This document shows positions 53,287-61,582 of a stretch of DNA of 64,000 nucleotides, one piece after another (within the stretch, counting starts at the first letter, position 1; the number at the start of each line of letters is the position of its first letter). This DNA comes from Streptomyces brevispora (lineage in GTDB: Bacteria; Actinomycetota; Actinomycetes; Streptomycetales; Streptomycetaceae), in the NCBI RefSeq assembly GCF_007829885.1, contig NZ_VIWW01000001.1, forward strand, positions 930,001-994,000. Reading direction: 5' to 3'. The position numbers were made by a program, and so were the translations under genes. The notes below the pieces were generated by a model, which ran no database searches, was not told where the DNA came from, and saw only the letters and a program-made list of their open reading frames with translations.

Positions 53287-54381
53287 TCACGCGCCTCGGC
53301 GTGCGGCAATCGCCTCGTACACCATGCCGACCAGCAGGTCGTCGGCGTCCCTGCGGCCGAACTCGGCGGCAGCGCGGGACATTTCATACAATCTGTGCGG
53401 ATCCGCCAGTACCGGAAGCACGTTGCCCTGGACCCACTCGGGAGTCAGCGCCGCGTCGTCCACCAGCAGACCGCCGCCGGCGTTGACCACCGGCTGGGCG
53501 TTGAGCCGCTGTTCGCCGTTGCCGATCGGCAACGGGACGTAGGCGGCGGGGAGCCCGACGGCGGTGAGTTCGGCGACGGTCATCGCGCCCGCGCGGCAGA
53601 GCATCATGTCGGCCGCGGCGTACGCGAGGTCCATCCGGTCCACGTACGGTACCGGGATATAGGGCGGCATCCCGGGCATGTTGTCCACGCGCGGCATTTC
53701 GTTCTTCGGGCCGACCACGTGCAGGATCTGGATACCGGAGCGCTGCATCAGCGGGGCGACCCGCTGGACCACCTCGTTGAGGTGCCGGGCACCCTGCGAG
53801 CCGCCGGAGACCAGCAGCGTCGGCAGGTTGGGGTCGAGCCCGAAGGCCGCACGCGCCTCCGGGCGGACCCGGGCCCGGTCCAGGGTGGCGATGGTCCGGC
53901 GCAGCGGGATGCCGATGTAGCGGGCACCGCGCAGCTTGCTGTCGGGGGTGGAGACGGCGACCCCGTGCGCGTAGCGCGAACCGATCTTGTTGGCCAGGCC
54001 CGGCCGGGCGTTGGCCTCGTGCACCACGATCGGCACCCCGGCGCGTTTGGCGGCGAGGTAGCCGGGCAGCGCCACGTAGCCGCCGAACCCGACCACGCAG
54101 TCCGCCTTGGTGCGTTCCAGGATCTGCTCGGCGGCCTTGATGGTGCCGCGCAGCCTTCCCGGGACGGTGATGAGTTCGGGGGTGGGCTTGCGCGGCAGCG
54201 GTACGGCCGGGATCAGGGCGAGTTCGTACCCCCGCTCGGGTACGAGTCTTGTCTCGAGTCCGCGCTCCGTGCCGAGAGCGGTGATTCCCACGCTCGGGTC
54301 CTGCCTGCGCAGGGCGTCCGCGAGGGCGAGCGCGGGCTCGATGTGGCCGGCGGTCCCCCCACCGGCGAGTACGACATGCAC
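53287..54381 (-). CDS. murG: MurG, lipid II-forming GlcNAc transferase
   Basis: MurG adds GlcNAc to lipid I at the inner membrane face to make lipid II. The 364-residue GT28 enzyme has HVVLAGGGTAGHIEPALALAD near residues 2-22, DCVVGFGGYVALPGYLAA, then VHEANARPGLANKIG. In the second lobe LPTLLVSGGSQGARHLNEVV, then CRAGAMTVAELTAVGLPA, bind the nucleotide sugar. GTG or ATG at 54381 starts 6 nt after ftsW. Confidence 0.96.
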   Translation of the reverse strand: MHVVLAGGGTAGHIEPALALADALRRQDPSVGITALGTERGLETRLVPERGYELALIPAVPLPRKPTPELITVPGRLRGTIKAAEQILERTKADCVVGFGGYVALPGYLAAKRAGVPIVVHEANARPGLANKIGSRYAHGVAVSTPDSKLRGARYIGIPLRRTIATLDRARVRPEARAAFGLDPNLPTLLVSGGSQGARHLNEVVQRVAPLMQRSGIQILHVVGPKNEMPRVDNMPGMPPYIPVPYVDRMDLAYAAADMMLCRAGAMTVAELTAVGLPAAYVPLPIGNGEQRLNAQPVVNAGGGLLVDDAALTPEWVQGNVLPVLADPHRLYEMSRAAAEFGRRDADDLLVGMVYEAIAARRGA

Positions 54382-54387
54382 CGAAAT

Positions 54388-55830
54388 TCACCGCTCTCCG
54401 GACGGACGCTTCTTGATGCGCCGTCTCATCGTCTTCCATCTCACCCCGGGCCTCCGCATGGCCAGGGCCGCCCTCGCGGCGGGATCCTCTCGCGCGAACG
54501 CGATCAGCAGCCCGACAGCGAACATGGTCGGCAGCAGGGCCGACCCTCCGTAGGAGAACAGCGGGAGCGGGACACCGGCGATCGGAAGGAGACCGAGCAC
54601 CGCACCGATATTGATCACGGCCTGAGCCGTGATCCAGGTGGTCACACCTCCCGCGGCATACCTCACGAAGGGGTCCTCCGTGCGTCCGGCCACGCGGATA
54701 CCCGCATAGCCTAGAGCCGCGAAGAGGGCGAGTACCGACAGCGTCCCCGCCAACCCCAGTTCCTCCCCTGTGATGGCGAAGATGAAGTCGGTGTGGGGTT
54801 CGGGGAGTTGACCCCATTTTTCCACACTCGCGCCGAGCCCGGATCCGAACCAGCCGCCGGACGCCAGAGCGTAGATACCGTGTACGGCCTGCCAGCACGA
54901 GCCGCCCGGTCCGGGTTCGCTGGCTCCCATGCAGTCGAGCCTGGCCATCCGGTTCGGACTGGTCTTGATCAGCACGAAGCCGATCAGGCCGGCGGTGGCG
55001 AGCACTCCGGCGAACAGCCGGGTGGGAGCCCCGGCCAGCCAGAGCAGCCCGAACAGGATCGCCGTGAGAATGATCGCAGTGCCCATGTCACCGCCGAGCA
55101 TGATCAGGCCGAGCAGCATGAAGGCGACGGGGACGAGCGGTACGAGCATGTGCTTCCACTGGGCCAGCAGCCGCTTGTCCTGTTTACGGGCGAGCAGGTC
55201 GGCCCCCCACAGGACGAGGGCGAGCTTGCCGAACTCACTGGGCTGGAGCTGGAAGGGGCCGCCCAGGTAGAGCCAGTTCCGGTTGCCGTTGACCGACATC
55301 CCTATCCCCGGCACCTGGACCAGCACCATCAGGAAGACGGCACCCAGCAGCAGCGGGTAGGACAGCGCCCGGTGCAGCTTGGCCGGCATCCGGGCGGCGA
55401 TCGCCATCAGCCCGGCCCCGATGACGGCGGCCAGGAACTGCTTGCGGAAGAAGTAGGTGCCCGGCTTGTCGAGCTCCAACGCCTTGATCATCGAGGCGGA
55501 GTAGACCATCACGAGCCCGAGCACGGTGATGAGCAGCCCGGCACCCAGAATCAGGTAGTACGCGGTCAGCGGGCGGTCCCAGGCCCGGCGTGCCTGCTCG
55601 TAGAGCCTCCGCACACCGCCACCGCGAGGGGTGCGGGGACTGCCCGCGGTCCTGGAGCGGGCCGTGGAGGGCCGCCGGGAGCCGGCTGCGGACCGGACTC
55701 GCAGGGCGAGCCCGTCCGGCAGCGGGGCGCCCCCGGCGGCGAGGAGGGGTGGCTGGAGCGCCCGGCTGACCGCCGTGGTCGCCCGTGAGCGGTCCCTGCG
55801 GCGTGCGGCAGAGCTCTCTTCGGCCGGCAT
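54388..55830 (-). CDS. ftsW: Septal peptidoglycan polymerase FtsW
   Basis: FtsW is a SEDS-family glycosyltransferase that polymerises lipid II at the septum with FtsI. The 480-residue protein has a long basic N-tail (about 85 residues), ten membrane segments and SEDS motifs such as GGPFQLQPSEFGKLALVLW, then GEELGLAGTL and PLPLFSYGGSALL. The big exported loop has two cysteines (RLDCMGASEP, GGSCWQAVHG), possibly a disulfide. It lies after murD, with a 114-bp gap, and before murG. Confidence 0.95.
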   Translation of the reverse strand: MPAEESSAARRRDRSRATTAVSRALQPPLLAAGGAPLPDGLALRVRSAAGSRRPSTARSRTAGSPRTPRGGGVRRLYEQARRAWDRPLTAYYLILGAGLLITVLGLVMVYSASMIKALELDKPGTYFFRKQFLAAVIGAGLMAIAARMPAKLHRALSYPLLLGAVFLMVLVQVPGIGMSVNGNRNWLYLGGPFQLQPSEFGKLALVLWGADLLARKQDKRLLAQWKHMLVPLVPVAFMLLGLIMLGGDMGTAIILTAILFGLLWLAGAPTRLFAGVLATAGLIGFVLIKTSPNRMARLDCMGASEPGPGGSCWQAVHGIYALASGGWFGSGLGASVEKWGQLPEPHTDFIFAITGEELGLAGTLSVLALFAALGYAGIRVAGRTEDPFVRYAAGGVTTWITAQAVINIGAVLGLLPIAGVPLPLFSYGGSALLPTMFAVGLLIAFAREDPAARAALAMRRPGVRWKTMRRRIKKRPSGER

Positions 55831-55944
55831 GGTCCTGTCCCCTCCACTGCTCGTGCCCGGGGCTTCGTGCCGAGGGCCCGCGCCCGCGGCACAGCCGTAC
55901 GCACCCGGTTGCTCCGGGACGGTACGGCGTGGAGGCCGGGTCCG

Positions 55945-57372
55945 TCAGGCGCTCTCGGCGGCGAGTGCGCGGACGGCGTCCGCGAAGGCCTCGCCCCGCT
56001 TGTTGTAATTGACGAACATGTCCATCGAGGCGCAGGCCGGGGCCATCAGTACGGTGTCTCCCGGCCGGGCGAGCCGTGCCGCCTCGCGGACCGCCTCGGA
56101 CATCGCCCCAGTGTCGGTCCGGTCGAGGTCGACCACCGGGACCTCGGGCGCGTGTCGCGCGAGGGCTTCACGGATCAGGGCGCGGTCCGCGCCCATCAGT
56201 ACGACGCCCCGCAGCCGCTTCGCGCACCCGGTCACCAGCTCGTCGAAGGTGGCGCCCTTGGCCAGGCCCCCGGCGATCCAGACGATCGGGTCGTAGGACG
56301 CCAGGGAGGCCTCGGCGGCATGGGTGTTGGTGGCCTTGGAGTCGTCGACGTACGTGACCCCGCCGACCTCCGCGACGTGTTCGATGCGGTGCGGGTCCGA
56401 GCGGAAGGCCCGGAGCCCGTCGCGCACGGCGGCCGGCTCGACGCCGAAGGCACGGGCCAGCGCCGCGGCTGCCAGCGCGTTGGCGATGTTGTGCGGGGCG
56501 GGCGGGTTCACGTCCGCGACCTCGGCGAGCTCCTGGGCCTGCTTCTGGCGGTTCGTCACGAAGGCTCGGTCGACGAGGATGCCGTCGACGACCCCGAGCT
56601 GCGAGGGCCCCGGGGTGCCGAGAGTGAAGCCGATCGCCCGGCAGCCCTCCTCGACGTCCGCCTGGCGCACCAGGTCCTCGGTGGCCCCGTCCGCGACGTT
56701 GTAGACGCAGGCGACGGTGTTGCCCTCGTAGATCCGGCCCTTGTCGGCGACGTACGCCTCCATGGAGCCGTGCCAGTCGAGGTGGTCGGGTGCCAGGTTG
56801 AGGACGGCCGCGGAGTGGGCGCGCAGTGAGGCCGACCAGTGCAGTTGGTAGCTGGAGAGCTCCACGGCCAGGACGTCGTACGTCTCGTCGCCGAGGACGG
56901 CGTCCAGCAGGGAGACTCCGATGTTGCCGACGGCGGCGGTGCGCAGCCCGGCCGCCTCCAGGATCGAGGCGAGCATCCGTACGGTCGTGGTCTTGCCGTT
57001 GGTGCCGGTGACCGCGAGCCAGGGTGCCGGTTCCCGGCCGTCATGACCCCGCAGCCGCCAGGCGAGTTCGACGTCGCCCCAGACCGGGACACCCGCCTCG
57101 GCGGCCGCGGTGAACAGCGGCTTGTCGGGCTTCCAGCCCGGGGTGGTGACGATGAGCTCGGTGGACTCGGGCAGGGTGGCCCCGTCGCCGAGGCGCACGG
57201 TGATGCCCTGCGCCTCCAGCTCCGCGGCCTGGGTGCGGGAGCGCTCGTCGTCCCCGTCGTTGACGACGGTGACGACGGCGCCGAGTCCGTGCAGTACCCG
57301 GGCCGCAGGGATCCCGGAGACCCCGAGTCCGGCGACCGTGACGTGCTTGCCCTGCCAGTCCACGTTGCTCAC
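55945..57372 (-). CDS. murD: UDP-MurNAc-L-Ala:D-Glu ligase MurD
   Basis: MurD adds D-glutamate to UDP-MurNAc-L-alanine with ATP. The 475-residue protein has VTVAGLGVSGIPAARVLHG near residues 11-29, the P-loop VTGTNGKTTTVRMLASILE near 119-137 and the EHVAEVGGVTYVDDSKATNT segment of the third domain. GTG at 57372 overlaps the mraY stop (GTGA), which rules out the longer frame upstream. Confidence 0.96.
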   Translation of the reverse strand: MSNVDWQGKHVTVAGLGVSGIPAARVLHGLGAVVTVVNDGDDERSRTQAAELEAQGITVRLGDGATLPESTELIVTTPGWKPDKPLFTAAAEAGVPVWGDVELAWRLRGHDGREPAPWLAVTGTNGKTTTVRMLASILEAAGLRTAAVGNIGVSLLDAVLGDETYDVLAVELSSYQLHWSASLRAHSAAVLNLAPDHLDWHGSMEAYVADKGRIYEGNTVACVYNVADGATEDLVRQADVEEGCRAIGFTLGTPGPSQLGVVDGILVDRAFVTNRQKQAQELAEVADVNPPAPHNIANALAAAALARAFGVEPAAVRDGLRAFRSDPHRIEHVAEVGGVTYVDDSKATNTHAAEASLASYDPIVWIAGGLAKGATFDELVTGCAKRLRGVVLMGADRALIREALARHAPEVPVVDLDRTDTGAMSEAVREAARLARPGDTVLMAPACASMDMFVNYNKRGEAFADAVRALAAESA

Positions 57373-58439
57373 TTCTTGGCTGCCCATCCTGCGTAGAAGA
57401 GGCCGAGACCGACGATCACGCACATGCCCTGGATGATCCAGAAGCGGACCACGACAAGGACTTCGGACCACCCCTTGAGTTCGAAGTGGTGCTGGAGCGG
57501 TGCCATCCGGAACACCCGCTTGCGGGTCATCTTGAACGAGCCGACCTGGATGACGACGGACATCGTGATCATCACGAAGAGACCGCCGAGCACCGCCATC
57601 AGGAACTCGGTGCGGGAGCAGATCGCCAGACCGGCGAGCGCGCCGCCGAGGGCCAGCGAGCCGGTGTCACCCATGAAGATCTTGGCGGGCGAGGTGTTCC
57701 ACCACAGGAAGCCGAAGCAGGAGCCCATCAGGGCCGAGGCCACGACCGCCAGGTCGAGTGGATCCCGTACCACGAAGCAGGCGCTCGGGTTGGTGAGGGT
57801 GGCGGCGTTGGCGCAGGACTCCTGGAACTGCCAGAGCCCGATGAAGGTGTACGCGCCGAAGACCATCACCGACGCACCGGTGGCGAGGCCGTCCAGACCG
57901 TCCGTCAGGTTCACGCCGTTGGACATGGCGAGAATCATGAAGAGCGCCCAGACCACGAACAGCACCGGGCCGATCGACCAGCCGAAGTCCTCGACGAACG
58001 AGAGCTTGGTGGAGGCGGGGGTGTTGCCGCGGGCGTCGGCGAACTGGAGCGAGAGCACCGCGAAGGCGATGCCGACGATCAGCTGACCGGCCATCTTCGC
58101 CTTGGCGCGCAGGCCCAGCGAACGCTGCTTGACGATCTTGATGTAGTCGTCGAGGAAACCGACGACTCCCATGCCGGTCATCAGGAAGAGGACCAGCACA
58201 CCGGAGAAGCGCATGTCCTCGCCGGTGATCACCTTCGCCAGGATGTACGCGATGATCGTCGCCAGGATGAAGGCGATGCCGCCCATGGTGGGCGTGCCCT
58301 TCTTCGATCCGTGGGTGCGCGGGCCGTCGTCCCGGATGAACTGCCCGTATCCCTTGCGGGCCAGCAGTTTGATCAGCAGCGGGGTACCGACCAGGGTCAG
58401 GAAGAGCCCGATGGCCCCCGCGAAGAGGATCTGCCTCAT
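57369..58439 (-). CDS. mraY: MraY, lipid I-forming translocase
   Basis: MraY moves phospho-MurNAc-pentapeptide to undecaprenyl phosphate to make lipid I. The 356-residue membrane enzyme has KKGTPTMGGIAFILA near residues 46-60, VVGFLDDYIKIVKQRSLGL (catalytic DD), and NLTDGLDGLATGASVMVFG. It also has GDTGSLALGGALAGLA and the C-terminal TRKRVFRMAPLQHHFELKGW. ATG at 58439 overlaps the murF stop. Confidence 0.97.
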   Translation of the reverse strand: MRQILFAGAIGLFLTLVGTPLLIKLLARKGYGQFIRDDGPRTHGSKKGTPTMGGIAFILATIIAYILAKVITGEDMRFSGVLVLFLMTGMGVVGFLDDYIKIVKQRSLGLRAKAKMAGQLIVGIAFAVLSLQFADARGNTPASTKLSFVEDFGWSIGPVLFVVWALFMILAMSNGVNLTDGLDGLATGASVMVFGAYTFIGLWQFQESCANAATLTNPSACFVVRDPLDLAVVASALMGSCFGFLWWNTSPAKIFMGDTGSLALGGALAGLAICSRTEFLMAVLGGLFVMITMSVVIQVGSFKMTRKRVFRMAPLQHHFELKGWSEVLVVVRFWIIQGMCVIVGLGLFYAGWAAKK

Positions 58440-59842
58440 CGGCCGGCGACCTCGCCCTCGGTCGCGTTATCCAGCAGTGCCATGACAACCTGCTCCAGGC
58501 CGACCGACCGGGACGCCTTCACCAGCACGACGTCTCCCGGGCGCAGTTCACTGCGCAACAGGTCGACGGCAGCCTGTGCGTCGGACACATGCACCGACTC
58601 CTCACCCCACGAACCCTCGTTGTATGCGCCCAGTTGCAGCCAGGAGGCTTCTCTGCCCCCGACCGCGACGAGCTTGCTGACGTTGAGCCGGACGGCAAGC
58701 CGTCCGACCGCGTCGTGCTCGGTGAGCGAGGCGTCGCCGAGCTCGGCCATCTGGCCGAGCACTGCCCACGTACGACGCCCCTTCCCCATGGCGGCCAGCG
58801 CGCGCAGCGCGGCTCTCATGGATTCGGGGTTGGCGTTGTAGGCGTCATTGACGAACGTCACGCCGTCCGGACGCTCGGTGACCTCCATGCGCCAGCGGGA
58901 GAGGGTGCCCGCCTCGGAGAGCGCCTCGGCGATCTCGTCTGCGGACAGGCCCAACTCATGGGCGACGGCGGCCGCGGCGAGCGCGTTCGACACGTGATGC
59001 TCACCGTACAGGCGCATGGTCACATCGCTGCACCCGGTGGGTGTGTGGAGGCGGAACGCGGGGCGGCCGTCGGCGGTGAGCCGTACGTTCTCTCCCCGTA
59101 CGTCCGCATCCGCGGCTTCACCGAAGAGCAGGACGCGGGCCTTGGTGCGGGACGTCATGGCGCGAACGAGCGGATCGTCGGCGTTGAGTACGGCGAGGCC
59201 GTCCTCGGGGAGGGACTCGACCATCTCGCCCTTGGCCTTGGCGATCTGCTCGCGACCGCCGAACTCGCCGATGTGGGCGGTGCCGACGTTGAGGACGAGG
59301 CCGATCCGGGGCGGGACCAGGCCGGTGAGGTAACAGATGTCGCCGATGTAGCGGGCACCCATTTCGAGGACCAGGTGCCGGGTCTCCTCGGTGGCGCGCA
59401 GCGCGGTGAGCGGCAGGCCGATCTCGTTGTTGAGGTTGCCCGCCGGGTAGACGGTGGGCCCCTTGCGCTCCAGGAGTTGGGCGATCAGGTCCTTGGTGGA
59501 GGTCTTGCCGGCGGATCCGGTGAGGGCGACCACGGTGGTGCCGAGGCGCCCGACGACGGTGCGGGCCAGCGCGCCGAGCGCCGCCACCACGTCGTCGACG
59601 ACGATCGCGGGAACGCCGACGGGACGGGCGGCCAGGACGACCGCGGCGCCCGCCTCGACGGCGCGCTGCGCGTAGTCGTGGCCGTCGACCCGTTCGCCGG
59701 TGAAGGCGACGAAGAGGCTGCCTTGCTTCACCTCCCGGGAGTCGATGACGACTGGCCCGCTGACGATTGCTGCCGGATCCGGTATGTCGTACGACTGCCC
59801 GCCGACGATTTCGGCGATCTCGGCGAGGGAAAGGGCGATCAC
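58436..59842 (-). CDS. murF: UDP-MurNAc-pentapeptide synthase MurF
   Basis: MurF adds D-Ala-D-Ala to the UDP-MurNAc tripeptide. The 468-residue protein has SLAEIAEIVGGQ near residue 5, the P-loop ALTGSAGKTSTKDLIAQLLE near 107-126, LEMGARYIGDICYL and the VTFVNDAYNANPESMRAAL segment. GTG at 59842 lies 4 nt after the murE stop and has AGGGA upstream. It overlaps mraY by ATGA. Confidence 0.96.
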   Translation of the reverse strand: MIALSLAEIAEIVGGQSYDIPDPAAIVSGPVVIDSREVKQGSLFVAFTGERVDGHDYAQRAVEAGAAVVLAARPVGVPAIVVDDVVAALGALARTVVGRLGTTVVALTGSAGKTSTKDLIAQLLERKGPTVYPAGNLNNEIGLPLTALRATEETRHLVLEMGARYIGDICYLTGLVPPRIGLVLNVGTAHIGEFGGREQIAKAKGEMVESLPEDGLAVLNADDPLVRAMTSRTKARVLLFGEAADADVRGENVRLTADGRPAFRLHTPTGCSDVTMRLYGEHHVSNALAAAAVAHELGLSADEIAEALSEAGTLSRWRMEVTERPDGVTFVNDAYNANPESMRAALRALAAMGKGRRTWAVLGQMAELGDASLTEHDAVGRLAVRLNVSKLVAVGGREASWLQLGAYNEGSWGEESVHVSDAQAAVDLLRSELRPGDVVLVKASRSVGLEQVVMALLDNATEGEVAGR

Positions 59843-59846
59843 TTGG

Positions 59847-61565
59847 TCATCCCTGACTGTTGTTCTCGTGGGTGGCGGCACGGTGGGCGGAGCTCTCGTG
59901 TGCCAGGGACCGCGCGATGGCCTCGCGCAGGACCACCCGGTCATCGAAGGGGCGCACCACTCCGTGGATGTCCTGGCCCTGCTCGTGGCCCTTGCCTGCG
60001 ATGAGTACGGTGTCGCCGGGTCCGGCACGGCCGACCGCGGCGGCGATGGCGGCGGCCCGGTCGGCGTCGACCAGGACGTCACCGCGTTCGTGCACGGGCA
60101 CTTCGGCGGCGCCGGCGAGCATGGCCGCGAGGATGCCCAGGGGGTCCTCGGAGCGGGGGTTGTCGGAGGTCAGTACGGCGGTGTCGGAGAGCCGGGCCGC
60201 GGCGGCGCCCATCGGGCCGCGCTTGGTGACGTCACGGTCGCCGCCGCAGCCGAGAACGATGTGCAGTTTGCCCTCGGTGACCTTCTGGAGGGAGCGGAGC
60301 ACCGATTCGACGGCGTCGGTCTTGTGCGCGTAGTCGACGAGTGCCAGATACGGCTGTCCGGCGTCGACCCGCTCCAGCCGGCCGGGCACCCCGGGCACGA
60401 CGGCGACGCCGTCGGCCGCGGTCTGCGGGTCGATGCCCGCGACCGCGAGGGTGACGATCGCGGCCAGGGTGTTGGCGACGTTGAACGGTCCGGGCAGCGG
60501 GGCCCTGGCGGTGGCCCGTTCGTCCTCGGGGCCGACGACGGTGAAGGTGGAGCCGAGCTGGCCGACCTCGACGTCCTCGGCCCGCCAGTCGGCGTCAGGG
60601 TGGCCCTCGGCGGAGAAGGTGGTGACCGGGACGGATGCCTCGGTGATCAGCCTGCGGCCGTACTCGTCGTCGAAGTTGACGACGCCCTGCCTGCTGCGCT
60701 GCGGGGTGAACAGCCGCGCCTTGGCCTGGAAGTAGTCCTCCATGCCGGAGTGGAACTCCATGTGCTCGGGGCTGAGGTTGTTGAAGACCGCGACGTCGAA
60801 GACGCAGCCGTCGACCCGGCCCAGCACCAGGGCGTGGCTGGAGACCTCCATGGTCACCGCGTCGACGCCGCGTTCGCGCATGACGGCGAACAGGGCCTGC
60901 AGGTCGGTGGCCTCGGGGGTGGTCCGTTCGGACTTGATGCGCTCGTCGCCGATTCGCATCTCCACGGTGCCGATCAGGCCGGTGCTGCGTCCGGCGCCGC
61001 GGAAGCCGCCCTCGATGAGGTAGGCGGTGGTGGTCTTGCCGGAGGTTCCGGTGATGCCGATCTGCAGCAGGTCGGTGCCTGGGTGTCCGTAGATCTCGGC
61101 GGCGAGTTCGCCCATCCGGCCGCGCGGGTCCTCGGTGACCAGTACCGGAAGTCCGGTGGCGGCGGCGCGTTCGGCACCGGACGGGTCGGTGAGGATGGCG
61201 GCCGCGCCGAGGCCGGCCGCCTGGGCGGTGAAGTCGGCGCCGTGGAGTCGGGCACCGGGCAGGGCGGCGTACAGGTCTCCGGGGCGTACGGCCCGGGAGT
61301 CATGGGTGATGCCGGTGACTTCGCCGGTGCCCGGCGGTTCGACTCCCAGCCGGGCTGCCAGTTCACCGATGGAGGTCGGCCGGAGCCGATCCGGGCGGGG
61401 CGCTCCCGGGTAGTTCACAGGGGCGTCCTTCTGGGTGGTTCGGAACTGTTCAGCGTGGGGCACGGCGGTGAGCGTACCGGGAGCACCCGGCCTCTCGCGA
61501 AGCGAGGGGGCGGGGTCGCGGTGGTTCCCGTTCCGGTTCCCGGAATCAGGGGTGATGGTTGTCAC
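59847..61565 (-). CDS. murE: UDP-MurNAc-dipeptide:diaminopimelate ligase MurE
   Basis: MurE adds diaminopimelate to UDP-MurNAc-L-Ala-D-Glu. It has SIGELAARLGVEPPG, the P-loop GITGTSGKTTTAYLIEGGFR, TMEVSSHALVLGRVDG and the DAP-recognition motif SDNPRSEDPLG. GTG at 61565 has GGGGAG 7 nt upstream and lies 17 nt after the ftsI stop, giving 572 residues with a low-complexity start. GTG at 61418, with AAGGA, gives a 523-residue form that starts at the conserved region. Streptomycete walls use LL-DAP, which MurE accepts. Confidence 0.95.
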   Translation of the reverse strand: MTTITPDSGNRNGNHRDPAPSLRERPGAPGTLTAVPHAEQFRTTQKDAPVNYPGAPRPDRLRPTSIGELAARLGVEPPGTGEVTGITHDSRAVRPGDLYAALPGARLHGADFTAQAAGLGAAAILTDPSGAERAAATGLPVLVTEDPRGRMGELAAEIYGHPGTDLLQIGITGTSGKTTTAYLIEGGFRGAGRSTGLIGTVEMRIGDERIKSERTTPEATDLQALFAVMRERGVDAVTMEVSSHALVLGRVDGCVFDVAVFNNLSPEHMEFHSGMEDYFQAKARLFTPQRSRQGVVNFDDEYGRRLITEASVPVTTFSAEGHPDADWRAEDVEVGQLGSTFTVVGPEDERATARAPLPGPFNVANTLAAIVTLAVAGIDPQTAADGVAVVPGVPGRLERVDAGQPYLALVDYAHKTDAVESVLRSLQKVTEGKLHIVLGCGGDRDVTKRGPMGAAAARLSDTAVLTSDNPRSEDPLGILAAMLAGAAEVPVHERGDVLVDADRAAAIAAAVGRAGPGDTVLIAGKGHEQGQDIHGVVRPFDDRVVLREAIARSLAHESSAHRAATHENNSQG

Positions 61566-61582
61566 TGATGGTCTCCCCGAGT